Shown: one piece after another, positions 8,627 to 18,664 of the stretch
Layout of the letters: every line of letters starts with the position of its first letter
Numbering within the stretch: the first letter of the stretch is position 1
Source: Paeniglutamicibacter kerguelensis
GTDB lineage: Bacteria > Actinomycetota > Actinomycetes > Actinomycetales > Micrococcaceae
Assembly: GCF_017876535.1 (NCBI RefSeq)
Contig: NZ_JAGIOF010000004.1
Span: 310,001-374,000 of the forward strand
DNA length: 64,000 bases
Direction of reading: 5' to 3'
Program-made: the position numbers and the translations under genes
Notes under the pieces: model-generated
What the model was told of the DNA's origin: nothing
Database searches by the model: none
What the model saw: only the letters and a program-made list of their open reading frames with translations

Positions 8627-10033
8627 TCAAGGCCTGGATCCAGCGATCCGGCGCGCCGCCTCGACGTAGTGCTTGGTGGCGAACCGTTGGGCGGCTTCCG
8701 CCGCCGGGGAGACCAGCCGGTAGAACCGGTTGGAGTGCTTGGAGACGGCCCTGATTTCCAGGTACACCGATCCGTCCTGGCCCAGCACCGCGGCAAAGGA
8801 CTCCTCCCCCGTTTCGGGGTGCCCGGCCAGCGTTCCATAGGCAAAGCCGGATCGGCTGACCTCCTCGATCAGCCGCACCACGCGGCAGGGTGCGGTGATG
8901 CGTGCCGGACCGAATCCGAAGCCCAACTCGACGCGGCTACCGAGCTGGACACGCGGGGTGTCGGGCCGCGTGCGCAGGCCCGAACGCCTATGCAGTTCCC
9001 AGGTCAGCAAGCCTTCGGCAAGCGCGTCGAAGGCGGCTTGGCCTTCCCCCACCCGTTCGCGCAGCTGCAGGAGGCCGTAGCCCCCGGGCACCTCGTCGTG
9101 TTCGGTCATGCCGGGTTCGGGATAGCTCAGGTCGTTGAGCACACCCAGCCTGAACAGGCGACGCCGTGCGGCAAGCTCGGCGGGCCCCTTCTTGGCCAGC
9201 GTGATGCCCGCGAGTCCCAGGGCAGCCTTGCCGCCCAAACGGCTGGGCAGCGGGACGGGGCCGATCGCGGCGCGTTCGAGCCCCAGCATCCTGCGGTGGC
9301 TTTCGGGCAGGGTGCCGACCACCGCGGCAAAAAGCAGCTTGTAGCCGGGCAGGATCAGCGGGTCCAGCGGCGGGTTCGTCAGGAAGGAAACGACCTCGGC
9401 CACCCGGGGTCCGCCGGCAAGTTCGCCGCGCTGTTCGTACCCGGCGATGGCGGCCTTGAGCTCGGCTTCGCTCCGTGGAGGGTTTTTCACGCCCATGAGT
9501 TCACCGGCGACGGCCCACTCGCGCACATACGCATCGGCACCCTGCGGGACCGGCCCGGAAAACGCCTCGTGGCTGCGCAGGAACGCGTCGGCAAAGGCGA
9601 TGTGGACCCAGGCGGCCAGATCCGGGTCGTTGGCCGAATAGCTTTTCTCGTCGCCCGCACCGGAGGTGTAGCTGCCGGCCACCGGGACGTGCCGCCGCTG
9701 CACCCACCGGCAGGCGGCCCGCGCGGCCTGGGTGTCGCCGTAGGTGAGCGTGAAGATCCAGCGGATGGTGCCGGCCAACCTGGCCAGCGGATCGCTTTGG
9801 TAGTTCGAGTGTTCGGCCACTCCGGCCAGCGCCCCGGGGTGCAGCGCCTGGGTCAGCAGGGCACGGATGCCCGCAGCCATGGGGCTCATGCCGCCATGGA
9901 CCACCCAGACCGCCGAATCGTGGGCAAAGTAGCCGGCGTCATCGCCGCGGTCCAGCTCACGCTCCCAGACGGGATCGTAGGTTTCCTGGGCGGAAAAGGT
10001 CTGGTGCAGCTTGTGCCGGAGTGGCTCGAACAT
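8627..10033 (-). CDS. MpaB-like (DUF2236) oxygenase domain fused to DUF1990
   Basis: A 468-residue fusion. The N-terminal part to about residue 300 matches the DUF2236/MpaB-like oxygenase family, relatives of the rubber oxygenase Lcp. Visible markers are the early DSAVWVVHGG, ALLTQALHPGALAGVAEHS near 60-80, WIFTLTYGD near 95, and DLAAWVHIAFADAFL near 140, whose histidines are candidate heme ligands. From about residue 325 to the end the pattern VGEGQAAFDALAEGL, CRVVRLIEE and SGFAYGTLAGHPETGEE is that of DUF1990. The role is unknown; a heme-dependent oxidation is the family-based guess. It lies eight bases from a convergent lipase gene and just after a small monooxygenase-like gene. Confidence 0.75.
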   Translation of the reverse strand: MFEPLRHKLHQTFSAQETYDPVWERELDRGDDAGYFAHDSAVWVVHGGMSPMAAGIRALLTQALHPGALAGVAEHSNYQSDPLARLAGTIRWIFTLTYGDTQAARAACRWVQRRHVPVAGSYTSGAGDEKSYSANDPDLAAWVHIAFADAFLRSHEAFSGPVPQGADAYVREWAVAGELMGVKNPPRSEAELKAAIAGYEQRGELAGGPRVAEVVSFLTNPPLDPLILPGYKLLFAAVVGTLPESHRRMLGLERAAIGPVPLPSRLGGKAALGLAGITLAKKGPAELAARRRLFRLGVLNDLSYPEPGMTEHDEVPGGYGLLQLRERVGEGQAAFDALAEGLLTWELHRRSGLRTRPDTPRVQLGSRVELGFGFGPARITAPCRVVRLIEEVSRSGFAYGTLAGHPETGEESFAAVLGQDGSVYLEIRAVSKHSNRFYRLVSPAAEAAQRFATKHYVEAARRIAGSRP

Positions 10034-10041
10034 GCCGGCTG

Positions 10042-10365
10042 CTAGTCGATCTGCAGTTCGCCCATGTCGCCCCAGGAATCACCCTCGACCTTGCGGGAGA
10101 CGATCTTCGGGGTGGACACGAGTGCGGGGCGCATGGCTTCCAGCCCGGCCTTGAAGTGGTCGGAGTTCACGTGGGTTCCGGCCGCGTCGTCGTCCAGGAA
10201 CGCCTCGACGAGGACAAACTCGCTGGGATCCTCGACACTGCGGGACCAGTCGAACCAGAGGTTTCCGGCCTCGGCGCGGGTGGCCTGGGTGAACGGGGTA
10301 GTCAGTTCGATGAACTGCTCGGTGTATTCGGGCTTGGTCTTGAATTTCACGACGATGAAGTACAT
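10042..10365 (-). CDS. Antibiotic biosynthesis monooxygenase (ABM)-domain protein
   Basis: A 107-residue ferredoxin-like ABM-domain protein with the usual ordering: an N-terminal strand MYFIVVKFKTKP, AEAGNLWFDWSRS near residues 36-48, FVLVEAFLDDDAAGTHVNSDHF near 50-70. Relatives include quinol monooxygenases (YgiN-like) and polyketide-modifying enzymes that need no cofactor; the substrate is not evident. It ends eight bases before the MpaB-like gene and lies 23 bases after the MmcQ-like gene on the same strand, so the three may form one transcript. Confidence 0.8.
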   Translation of the reverse strand: MYFIVVKFKTKPEYTEQFIELTTPFTQATRAEAGNLWFDWSRSVEDPSEFVLVEAFLDDDAAGTHVNSDHFKAGLEAMRPALVSTPKIVSRKVEGDSWGDMGELQID

Positions 10366-10388
10366 GACCCAAGCCTACCGATCCCGCG

Positions 10389-10775
10389 CTATCCGCGCTC
10401 GACGAGCCCCTTCCAGCCCAGCGCCTCGCGTTCGGTTCGCGGCAGCGAGGCGACCACCAGGTCGTATGAGTCCTCGATCAAGTCGCGCATCATCTCCGCG
10501 TCCAGTCCCGGGGTCACGGTGTTCCAGTGCTTTTTGTTCATGTGGTAACCCGGGTTGATCTGCGGGTTTGCGGCGCGCAACTGCTCGGCAAGCGCGGGGT
10601 CGCACTTGAGGTTCAACGACACGACACCGGACCGAAGCATGAGCAGCCCGAACATCTTGGACTTGGAACGGTCCCTGCCCGCGACCTTGTAAACCGCCGC
10701 TTCCTCGCCGAAGGGGAAGTCCTCATAGGCCCCCGGCATGTCCAGGCAAAGGGTGCGCCACAGTTCGTATTCCAC
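10389..10775 (-). CDS. MmcQ/YjbR-family protein
   Basis: A 128-residue protein of the MmcQ/YjbR family, which adopts a CyaY-like fold and is often annotated as DNA-binding without strong proof. Matching segments are the early LPGAYEDFPFGEE-type motif (MPGAYEDFPFGEE), KMFGLLM, SLNLKCDPALAEQLR, and the conserved NPGYHMNKKHWNTV near residues 75-90, followed by a C-terminal helix carrying DLIEDSYDLVVASLP. The start MEYELW gives a full-length family member. Its neighbours downstream are the ABM and MpaB-like genes. Confidence 0.85.
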   Translation of the reverse strand: MEYELWRTLCLDMPGAYEDFPFGEEAAVYKVAGRDRSKSKMFGLLMLRSGVVSLNLKCDPALAEQLRAANPQINPGYHMNKKHWNTVTPGLDAEMMRDLIEDSYDLVVASLPRTEREALGWKGLVERG

Positions 10776-10858
10776 GTTTCCATCCTAGCCACGCGATCGG
10801 GCTCCAAACACCAAAACCACGTGCCGAAGCAGCGCACCGGGCCCGGGTGTTAAACCAA

Positions 10859-10900
10859 CAACCGGCATGCGCCTCGAGGGGGTGAGGCTCATGCCGGTTG
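10859..10900 (-). terminator. Terminator of the giant surface-protein gene
   Basis: An 11-bp perfect stem (CAACCGGCATG at 10859-10869 with its complement at 10890-10900), extended inward by a second 5-bp stem after one mismatch. Read on the minus strand it is followed by TTGGTTT. It lies about 60 bases beyond the stop of the surface-protein gene. Confidence 0.75.
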
Positions 10901-10960
10901 GGCGGAAGTCCGCGGCCAAGATCTAAGGGGCGGCCGGCCGCGGACGGGCTTTGTTGGTGG

Positions 10961-13900
10961 TTAGTTCCCCCCGGCCTTGCGTCGACGGGCGACAACCATG
11001 AGGCCAGCCCCGAGGAGCATGGCCAGCGCACCGCTGCCAACGATCCACAGCGTGGCGTTGGAGGCGCCGGTCTCGGCCAGCGGCACCACCGGCTTGCGTG
11101 GCGGAACCTGTGTCTCCGTGCCCGGAAGCCTCGGATCCTCGGTCGCCGTACCCGGCGTCTCCGGGATCTCGACTTCCTGGCCCGGCAGCTCCGGTGCCGG
11201 CTCTTCCACCACTGGCGGAACCACTATGGGAGGCTCGACGACCGGCGGAACCACCACAGGCGGCTCGATGACAACCGGCGGTTCCGGCAGCTTGTGGTAC
11301 TCCGGGGTCGGGTGCGTGGTGACCGACGGCGGCACGTCACCGTTGCCGCTGGCCACATTCACCAGGATCCGGTCCCAGGCCTCGGCGTTGACGGTGATGG
11401 TGTAGGTGAGGGTCTTGCTCTCGCCGACGGCCAGGTCGCCCACGGTCCAGACCAGCTTGCTGCCCTCGATGGCGGTCTCGCCGCCGGAGGCCTTCAGGCT
11501 TCCCTCCTTGAGGGTCGCGGACTGCTGCCAGCCGGACATCTCATCGGTGACCACGGCGCCAGTGTAGACAAACTCGCCGGTGTTCTTCACCGTGACGGTG
11601 TAGTTGATCTCCTCGCCGGGCCACACGGTTTCTCCGCTGGCCGGGTCGGAGGTCTTCACCATCGAGTAGCTGCGCGGGTTCTTGACCGGGGTCGTGCAGT
11701 CGCGCGACGCGGTGGTTGAACCGTTGTGCTTCAGCGTTGCCTCGTTGAGGAATCCGCGGTCGTGAGGGGTTACCTCGGTCTCGCAGGTGGCGGCGGCCGA
11801 ACCGATGGCGCCGTCCTCCGGGGTGACGTTCACGGTGACCGTGTAGGTCTCGCTGGAGCGTGCCTCAAGGGCGCGCCCCTCCGCCATGGCCTCGGACTTC
11901 TCGGTGCCCGGGGTTTCCCAGGCACCCTTCGTCTCGGTGCCCTTCAGCTCCCAGGAAGCCCCGGTGACGTTCAGGCCCTTGCCGAAGCGCAGGGTGTCGG
12001 TGAGGTCGTAGCGGGTTGCCACGTCCGAGTTGTTGTTCACCACGACGGTGTAGCCGATAGCCCAGGTGCCGTCCGGGTTCTCCGTGGCGCCGGTTGCCGT
12101 CTTGACGACGTTGGCCTCGGGCGCCGGGATATCCAGGCACGCCTGGTCGGTGATGGACTCGTTGCCGCTTGTCAGCGTGCCCGAGTTCAGCAGGCCCTTG
12201 CCGCCTTCGGTTCCGTCGGCAGCGCACACGCGCTCGCCCTTGGCGATGTCGGCGCCGAATGACACGTTGACCGTCACCGAGTAGGTGTGCTTTGTCCCGG
12301 CCTCCAGTGCCACCTGGTTGGCGACCTTGTCGGTCTGCGAATCCTTGCCGTTCCAGCCGGTGTTGGCCGTTCCGGTTTCGGAAGTGACAACGCGGTCGTT
12401 GATCACCACGCCCGCGGCGAACTGCGGGGTGTCGGTCAGCGAGTAGTTCATGGCCTGGCCCTTGGTGCCCGGGTTGGTGACGACCAGGTCGTAGCTTGCG
12501 TCCCAGGTGCCGTCCCAGTTTCCGTCGGCGTCGGTGTGCTGCACCAATTCCTTGGCCCGCTTGTCGAATTCAGGCGCAACCGGGGTGGCGCATGCTTCGA
12601 CGTCGGTCTTCTTGCCGTTGGCGGCGATGGTCGCCGAGTTCAGGAACCCGGTCCCGTCCTCGCCCTCGGCCAGTTTGCAGTTGCCCGCTCCCGAGCCAAT
12701 GACATCCGCGGCAACCGTCGCATTGACACTCACGGTGTAGGTGTCAACGGCCATGGCGCCGATCAGCTGGTTGGATGCCAGCTCCTCGGTGTAATTCGGG
12801 GATCCACCATCCAATTCGTCCCAGTGCCCGTTGACCGGTCCGGTCCACGCGGCGGAGTTGACCTTGATTCCTTCGCCGAAGCGCAGTGTGTCTTCCAGGG
12901 AGTATCGGCCCAGCAGCGAGGCATCGCCCGTCACCACGACGTTGTAGGTGATGTTCCAGCTGCCGTCGGCACCCTGCGAGGTTCCCGTGACGGTCTTTTC
13001 AACCGTGGGGGCACCGACCTGGATGCAGACCTTGACGGTCTCGGAGGCCGACTTCTTGGCATCCGGAATCGTCGCGGTGTTGGTGTAGGCCTTGCAAGTT
13101 CCGTCGGCCGCCAATTCGTCGTCGTTCTTGAACGTCAACGAGTAGGTGAACTCGGTGGGGGTGCGCTCCGCGTTCCAGGTGGCGGTGCCCAAGAGCTCGG
13201 GGTCTTCAACCGTTCCGGCCTTGTCGTCGAGGACCCGGACTTCGTGGTTCTTCGAACCCTGCTGTTCGTACGTGACTGCGGCGGTTGCCGTTGCGTCGAC
13301 CGTGGTGCCGGCAACGTTCTTCCAGCTGGCCGTCGCCGTGTTTACACCCTCGTAGTCCTCGTTTTCGGGGACACCGGTGCAGGTGTAGGGCAGGACAACT
13401 GCCTCGTCTCCAACGGAGCCTGCCGGAACCATGACCTGCAGGCCCTCGGTGTCCGGGTCGCTGTCCTTGGCGTCGATGTCGCAGGTGGTCCCCTTGATGT
13501 CGATGCTGTCGGTGACGGTGGCGGTGATGCCGCCGTCAGCGAACTCGTTCGGGTTGGTCAGCGTGATGCCGCCGGCCAACGCGTGGTTGGAGTCCTTGTA
13601 GCCGTTGGGGGTCGCGGTGACCGTGTAGTCGAATGCGGCTTCGCCGTCCAGGCCGATCCCGACCGTGGTGGGGTCGTTGGCCTTCTTGGCCAGCTTCCAC
13701 AGGTATTCGCGGTCGAAGGACGCCTCGGCGGTCTTGGAAATTCCCAGGCCGGCCTTGGCGCAGACCTCGACGTCGGCGGTTGCCGTGTTGTTGTCATCGG
13801 CGCCAGCCTCTTCCTGAAGCACTGCGGTGTTGGTGAAGGTGGTGCACTTGCCGGCGACACCCTGGAGCTCGACCGGGTAGGTGAACTCGGTGGGGATTTC

Positions 13901-16900
13901 GCCGCGGGTGGCGGTGCCGAGCACCTTGGCGTCGCCCGGAACCGTCTTGTCATCGACGATCGTTACGGTGTCGTCGATGCCCTTGGCCTGCGTGAACTCG
14001 ATGTCGGCGGCGAAGTCCGCGGTGCGCGGCTTGCCCTCCACCCCGGTCCACGTGATGGTGGCTGTGTTCTTCTTGCCCTCGTAGTTCGAGGCGTCGACGC
14101 CGTCCGGCAGTTCGCAGTCGTAGGCGACGGTGGCCTTGCCCGGAAGGACCTTGCCGTCAACCACCGTGGCCGCCGGAACGGTTACGTCCTGTCCGTCGCC
14201 GGCCACGGTGCACACTGCGCCGGGGATGCCGGCTACGTCGGCAACGCCGACCTTCATCTCTCCCTGCTGGTTCGGGTTGAACACGTCGATCGAGCCGGAC
14301 ATGGTCCAGTCCCGGTCGTTGTGGCCTTCCTGCGTGGCGCTCACCGTGTAGTTGGCAATTGCCTTGCCGTTTTCATCGACGGTGAAGGAAGTCTTTTCAG
14401 CTTCCTTGGCGATCTTCCAGTCGTAGTCGCGGGTGAAGCCCGCATCAACGGTCTTGACCGCGGTCAAGCCCTTTTCGACGCAGACGTCGATGGCGGCCGA
14501 GGATTCGTTGCCCGCCGGGTGGTTGGTGTCACCGTCGATCGTTGCGGTGTTGGTGAAGGTGGTGCATTTGCCTGCGGTTCCTTCCCACTCAACGTCGTAG
14601 GAGAAGACCTTGGGCGATTCTGCCAGCTTCACCGTGCCAAGCACGTGGTTGTTGTCCGTGTACTTGTCATCGGTCACGGTGATCTCGGTGTCGGTCTCGG
14701 CGGCCAGCGCGAAGCCAAACGACTTCACCGGGCTGCTTGCGGTGCGGCCGTTGCCCCAGGTGGCGGTGGCCACGTTGGTCTGGTTCTTGTAGTCTGCCTC
14801 GTCAACACCCGATGCCACGTCGCAGTCGTAGTCGAGGACCTGGCTCGCACCGGCAGGAACCAGGACCTGGAAGCCTTCGGCCTTGTCGGCGTCCGTTCCC
14901 TTGATCGTGCAGGCCACTCCCTTAAGGCTCAGGGTCTTGCCGATCCTTGCGGTGATCTCACCGAAGGAGTTGGGGTTCTTCACGGTGATCGTTCCACCGA
15001 GCTTCCAATTCGAATCGGCGTGGCCGGCCTCGGTGGCAGTGACCTTGTAGCCGGCGGTGATGTTTCCGTCACCGTCGACGTTGAAGGAAGACTTGTCGGC
15101 CTTCTTCTCGATCTTCCAGTCGTGGTCCCTGTCGAAGGCAGCCTTGGCGTCCAGATCGAGGGTCAGCGGCTTCTCGACACAAAGCGTGACGGTTTCGCTG
15201 TCCTGGCCCTTTTCGCCATCGGTGGAGATGAACTTCGCAGTGTTCTTGTAGTCAATGCACTTTCCGGTTTCACCCGGCCAGTTCGCGGCATACTCGAACT
15301 TCTTCGGAGCCTGACCGACGGTGACGACGTTTCCGCCTTCAACACCAGCCAAGTCGAAGTGGTCATCAGTGACGGTTACCGATCCGTCGGTCACCTTCGG
15401 CGAAACCTTGGCGAAGTCGAAAGCCTTGGAGCCATTGGCCTTGCCCGTGGTACCGAAGTAGGTGCCCGAATTCCATGTTGCGGTTGCAACGTTGGTTCCC
15501 GCGGTTGCCGCGGTGGTCTTCGAAGGCATTGCACACGTGTAGTTGAACGTCGTGGTGCCGGGTTGAATCAACACAGGACCGCTGACGGCCGCGCCGGTGG
15601 TGGTCTTGATGGCGCAGACCGCGTCCGGCAGGTTGTCGGAAAGCGCTACGTCCTTGAATGCGATCGCGTTTCGGTTCTCTACCGTGATGGAACCGGAAAC
15701 CTTGAAGTTGCTGTCGGCAGGCTTCCCTGCACTTACCTCAACGCCGTAGTTGAACTCGACGTTTCCGGTCGCGGAATTAACAGTCTTCTGCGAGGGATCG
15801 ACGCTCTTGTTGATGGTCCAGTTATAGTCGCGGTCGAATGACGCATCCACGGTCTTGGAGACCACGAGGTCTAGATATGAGGTCTTTGTATTGGTGAACG
15901 TACAGGTGACGTTGTCGCCAAGGTTAAGGGCAACGGTGGGGTTCTTCAGGTCAACGCCGGCAACCGGGGTTGACCCGTTGACACAGGCGAGGTTGGTCAG
16001 GTCGTAGCCCGCCGGGCCCGCGGACTCGGAGAGTTTGTAGGTACCCGAAACCACAGACTTGGATGTTCCGGTTGCTACGTTCTCCAGGTTGGTGGTTCCG
16101 CCGGCCTTGATGGCGGAGAGCTTCCAGTCCGTGGCGGTGGCGCCGCTGCCGCCCTTGTTGTCGACCGTCTTGACGAGGGTCAACGTGGCATCGCAGTTGA
16201 TCTTGTTGGTGATGGTGGCGGTGTTGCCGCCACGAGCCAGCACGACATCCAGGCCCTTGTCAGTCAGGGGCACTGATGCCCCGTCGCCCACGGCGATGGT
16301 CTGGGACGTAGCCACGCATCGGTCGCCGGTGGTGAAGGTTTCGTTGACGTTGACCTTGGTGCCGGGTGCGTATCCACCGACGGCTTGCCCGAAGGACGGC
16401 TGCCCGGCCTTCGGCGCAGGGGTCAGCTTTGGTGCCGCGCTGGCGCCGTAGGCCTTTGCCTCGGCGGCCGTGGCTGGCTTTCCGTTGATCATCCACGTCT
16501 TCTGGACGGTCAACGAGGTGGGCTCGATCTGGTTGACAACCTTGCAAATCACGTCGTCACCGATGCCGATGCCGGTGAGGTCGAGCTGGCCCTTGGCCAG
16601 GTCAACCCCGGCGCTCATGGGGTCGTTGTTGATGGTGCAGCTTGCGCTCTTCATGGTCCAGTCGGGCTTGGCTGTCTCCTTGATGGAGATGTTCGCGGTG
16701 TCCCCCGGTGCCGGGAAGGAAACGTTCCAGGTGGCCTTGCCGTTGACCGTCGACTGCTTTTCGGTGGGCGACAACGTTCCAGCGGACGTGGTCTTCGTGG
16801 CACCGAACTCCCAGCCATTGCCTACGCTCGAGTTTCCCTCGGCGTCGATCACCGTCTTTTCAACGGCGATCGACGCGGCGCAACCCAACCCGTTGGCCAT

Positions 16901-18430
16901 GGCAGCCAGCTGCTGGGAAACCAGGTCCCAGTCGCTGGTGATCGCGTAGTCGGAGTCGCCAATCTTGCCCTTGCCGGTCCACTGCTTCTGTCCCGAAACG
17001 GCAGCCAAATTGTTGCCGCCAACGGTGTCAGAAATACCGCTGCCGACGCCGAAGGCAAGAATTTGCGTGCCATTGTCCTTGATCGCATTGGCGGAGAATA
17101 TTGCTTCTTCCATCTGTCCGAAATACGTCCAGGTGCTGTTGCTGCCCGCACGGCTGCGCGTGGGGTTACCGTCGGTCAAGACGATGGCAACGTCCGCTTT
17201 GGCCGCGTTTTTCGCTACGTAATCGAGTCCGGCATCCCAGTTCGTGTATTGAGTCCCGCTCACGGAAAGAGCCTTGATCCTTTCCGCGAAAGCATCGATG
17301 TTGCCGGGCGTCGCTACGAACGAGTTCGTTCTTGTGGAGCCCTGCCCGGTCACCGGAGCATCGTTACCGAAGGTGAAAAGGTTGACGTTTGCGTTCGACC
17401 CTGAAGAGGCCAAGGCATTGAACATCGCATTGGCGGCCTTCTTGGCGCCGTTGAGTCCGGCGGAGCCGGAACTGGTCATGGATGTTGAAAGGTCGATCAC
17501 CAGGGCGACGGAGAGACCCGGCTTGCAAGTCGGCTGGAAGCGCGGGTTCTTGATGGATACGGGGAAGAAACCGTTCGTCTTCCAGCGATTGGCTGTATTG
17601 CGGCTCGCAGGGTTGTTCAGAGTCGGGTTGCCTACATTTGATTTCGCGGGCATTCCGGCCGTTGAAGGCAACTGGACCGTCTGTTTCGCCTTTAGCTGGG
17701 GAGTGCGGAACACGTAGGGAGTCTGCGCAAAACGGTCATCACCGGAGTTGGTGTTGTTACCCGTGATCAACGTGTCATTGATGTAGTAGGCGTCTGACGT
17801 CCAACTGGGGATTACCCAGTAGCTCTTGCTCAGTCCGTCTTTCGGAACGGTGAAGGAACAATCGCCATCGGCATCAACGGTACAGACACTCCAGGGCTTG
17901 CCCACCAGGGAACCGGGGCTATCCGGGGAAGCGCTCGTGCCATTGCGCAGCTCGAGCTTGACGCTGCCTGTGGCCGGCTTTGCCGCCGTGCCGTTTGCCC
18001 CTCGTACAGCTCGAACCTTTACGTTGATGACAGCCGTTTCGCCCGCCGTCGGGGGGACAGCCAAAGTGACCGGTTCGTCGGAAGACTTGGCCGTGTTCTG
18101 CTTGGACGTTTCTTCAGGCTTCGACTCCGGTGCTACCGTCTCGGCGCCGGTCTTGGTGCCCTTCGAACCGGTGCTTGTTTCGGGCCCCTCGACGGCGTCG
18201 CGCAGCTGCCGCTCAACGCCGGAGTCCTGGTTGTCGACCGGGGCCGCGACGGCGGGATTGAATCCACCGCCGCCGAACATCATGGTCGCAACGAGCGCAG
18301 TCGTTGCGGTGGCGCCCACGGTCGAACGGACAATGCCGTTCCTCCACATGGTGCCCAAGAGTGAGCTTCGCCGCGAATCGCGGCGGTCCCTTTGTCTACG
18401 TGTGGCTTGATCCCCAGATTTGGCGAACAC
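10961..18430 (-). CDS. Giant LAETG-anchored surface protein with VWA domain and repeats
   Basis: A 2489-residue secreted, wall-anchored protein, likely an adhesin. A basic start and hydrophobic segment (residues about 35-62, ending AVAAP) form the signal peptide. A von Willebrand A domain spans about 300-520 with the metal-site motif DLSTS. Four copies of a 235-240-residue module then begin with FDRDYxWKI-like sequence (near bases 15838, 15130, 14430, 13710). Three 145-150-residue modules follow, starting PTVEKTV, PEFDKRAKE or PEANVVKT, then a DUF11-type domain and a PPVV-rich stalk. The end is LAETG (bases 11066-11080), a membrane span and RRRKAGGN, as recognised by sortase E-type enzymes. 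The start is GTG with a weak GGGGTA site. Long opposite-strand frames here are shadows. Confidence 0.93.
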   Translation of the reverse strand: MFAKSGDQATRRQRDRRDSRRSSLLGTMWRNGIVRSTVGATATTALVATMMFGGGGFNPAVAAPVDNQDSGVERQLRDAVEGPETSTGSKGTKTGAETVAPESKPEETSKQNTAKSSDEPVTLAVPPTAGETAVINVKVRAVRGANGTAAKPATGSVKLELRNGTSASPDSPGSLVGKPWSVCTVDADGDCSFTVPKDGLSKSYWVIPSWTSDAYYINDTLITGNNTNSGDDRFAQTPYVFRTPQLKAKQTVQLPSTAGMPAKSNVGNPTLNNPASRNTANRWKTNGFFPVSIKNPRFQPTCKPGLSVALVIDLSTSMTSSGSAGLNGAKKAANAMFNALASSGSNANVNLFTFGNDAPVTGQGSTRTNSFVATPGNIDAFAERIKALSVSGTQYTNWDAGLDYVAKNAAKADVAIVLTDGNPTRSRAGSNSTWTYFGQMEEAIFSANAIKDNGTQILAFGVGSGISDTVGGNNLAAVSGQKQWTGKGKIGDSDYAITSDWDLVSQQLAAMANGLGCAASIAVEKTVIDAEGNSSVGNGWEFGATKTTSAGTLSPTEKQSTVNGKATWNVSFPAPGDTANISIKETAKPDWTMKSASCTINNDPMSAGVDLAKGQLDLTGIGIGDDVICKVVNQIEPTSLTVQKTWMINGKPATAAEAKAYGASAAPKLTPAPKAGQPSFGQAVGGYAPGTKVNVNETFTTGDRCVATSQTIAVGDGASVPLTDKGLDVVLARGGNTATITNKINCDATLTLVKTVDNKGGSGATATDWKLSAIKAGGTTNLENVATGTSKSVVSGTYKLSESAGPAGYDLTNLACVNGSTPVAGVDLKNPTVALNLGDNVTCTFTNTKTSYLDLVVSKTVDASFDRDYNWTINKSVDPSQKTVNSATGNVEFNYGVEVSAGKPADSNFKVSGSITVENRNAIAFKDVALSDNLPDAVCAIKTTTGAAVSGPVLIQPGTTTFNYTCAMPSKTTAATAGTNVATATWNSGTYFGTTGKANGSKAFDFAKVSPKVTDGSVTVTDDHFDLAGVEGGNVVTVGQAPKKFEYAANWPGETGKCIDYKNTAKFISTDGEKGQDSETVTLCVEKPLTLDLDAKAAFDRDHDWKIEKKADKSSFNVDGDGNITAGYKVTATEAGHADSNWKLGGTITVKNPNSFGEITARIGKTLSLKGVACTIKGTDADKAEGFQVLVPAGASQVLDYDCDVASGVDEADYKNQTNVATATWGNGRTASSPVKSFGFALAAETDTEITVTDDKYTDNNHVLGTVKLAESPKVFSYDVEWEGTAGKCTTFTNTATIDGDTNHPAGNESSAAIDVCVEKGLTAVKTVDAGFTRDYDWKIAKEAEKTSFTVDENGKAIANYTVSATQEGHNDRDWTMSGSIDVFNPNQQGEMKVGVADVAGIPGAVCTVAGDGQDVTVPAATVVDGKVLPGKATVAYDCELPDGVDASNYEGKKNTATITWTGVEGKPRTADFAADIEFTQAKGIDDTVTIVDDKTVPGDAKVLGTATRGEIPTEFTYPVELQGVAGKCTTFTNTAVLQEEAGADDNNTATADVEVCAKAGLGISKTAEASFDREYLWKLAKKANDPTTVGIGLDGEAAFDYTVTATPNGYKDSNHALAGGITLTNPNEFADGGITATVTDSIDIKGTTCDIDAKDSDPDTEGLQVMVPAGSVGDEAVVLPYTCTGVPENEDYEGVNTATASWKNVAGTTVDATATAAVTYEQQGSKNHEVRVLDDKAGTVEDPELLGTATWNAERTPTEFTYSLTFKNDDELAADGTCKAYTNTATIPDAKKSASETVKVCIQVGAPTVEKTVTGTSQGADGSWNITYNVVVTGDASLLGRYSLEDTLRFGEGIKVNSAAWTGPVNGHWDELDGGSPNYTEELASNQLIGAMAVDTYTVSVNATVAADVIGSGAGNCKLAEGEDGTGFLNSATIAANGKKTDVEACATPVAPEFDKRAKELVQHTDADGNWDGTWDASYDLVVTNPGTKGQAMNYSLTDTPQFAAGVVINDRVVTSETGTANTGWNGKDSQTDKVANQVALEAGTKHTYSVTVNVSFGADIAKGERVCAADGTEGGKGLLNSGTLTSGNESITDQACLDIPAPEANVVKTATGATENPDGTWAIGYTVVVNNNSDVATRYDLTDTLRFGKGLNVTGASWELKGTETKGAWETPGTEKSEAMAEGRALEARSSETYTVTVNVTPEDGAIGSAAATCETEVTPHDRGFLNEATLKHNGSTTASRDCTTPVKNPRSYSMVKTSDPASGETVWPGEEINYTVTVKNTGEFVYTGAVVTDEMSGWQQSATLKEGSLKASGGETAIEGSKLVWTVGDLAVGESKTLTYTITVNAEAWDRILVNVASGNGDVPPSVTTHPTPEYHKLPEPPVVIEPPVVVPPVVEPPIVVPPVVEEPAPELPGQEVEIPETPGTATEDPRLPGTETQVPPRKPVVPLAETGASNATLWIVGSGALAMLLGAGLMVVARRRKAGGN

Positions 18431-18664
18431 GATTTATACCCCAATTACCCCAAGGGGCGCGGCAAACACTCAACAAGCACTGTTCTAGCGGACCGGTCCC
18501 ATCCAGCCCGCCTAGTTCCGCCCAAACCCCAAGTCCGGACGTCCCCCAGTATTCATTTGGTCCCCAGCACCCAATCAATGTTTCATGTGCAGCTGACAGC
18601 ATAGCCGGAAAATCCAAATACCTTACATTGCATTACTTTGAGGAGTCGCGCTAAAACAGTGCAC

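Noticed and set aside
12287..15841. An open frame of 1184 codons on the plus strand opposite the giant surface protein.
   Set aside because: It mirrors the codon periodicity of the real gene, is rich in G, V, R and D without domain logic, lacks a ribosome-binding site, and the opposite frame has signal peptide, VWA domain and LAETG anchor.
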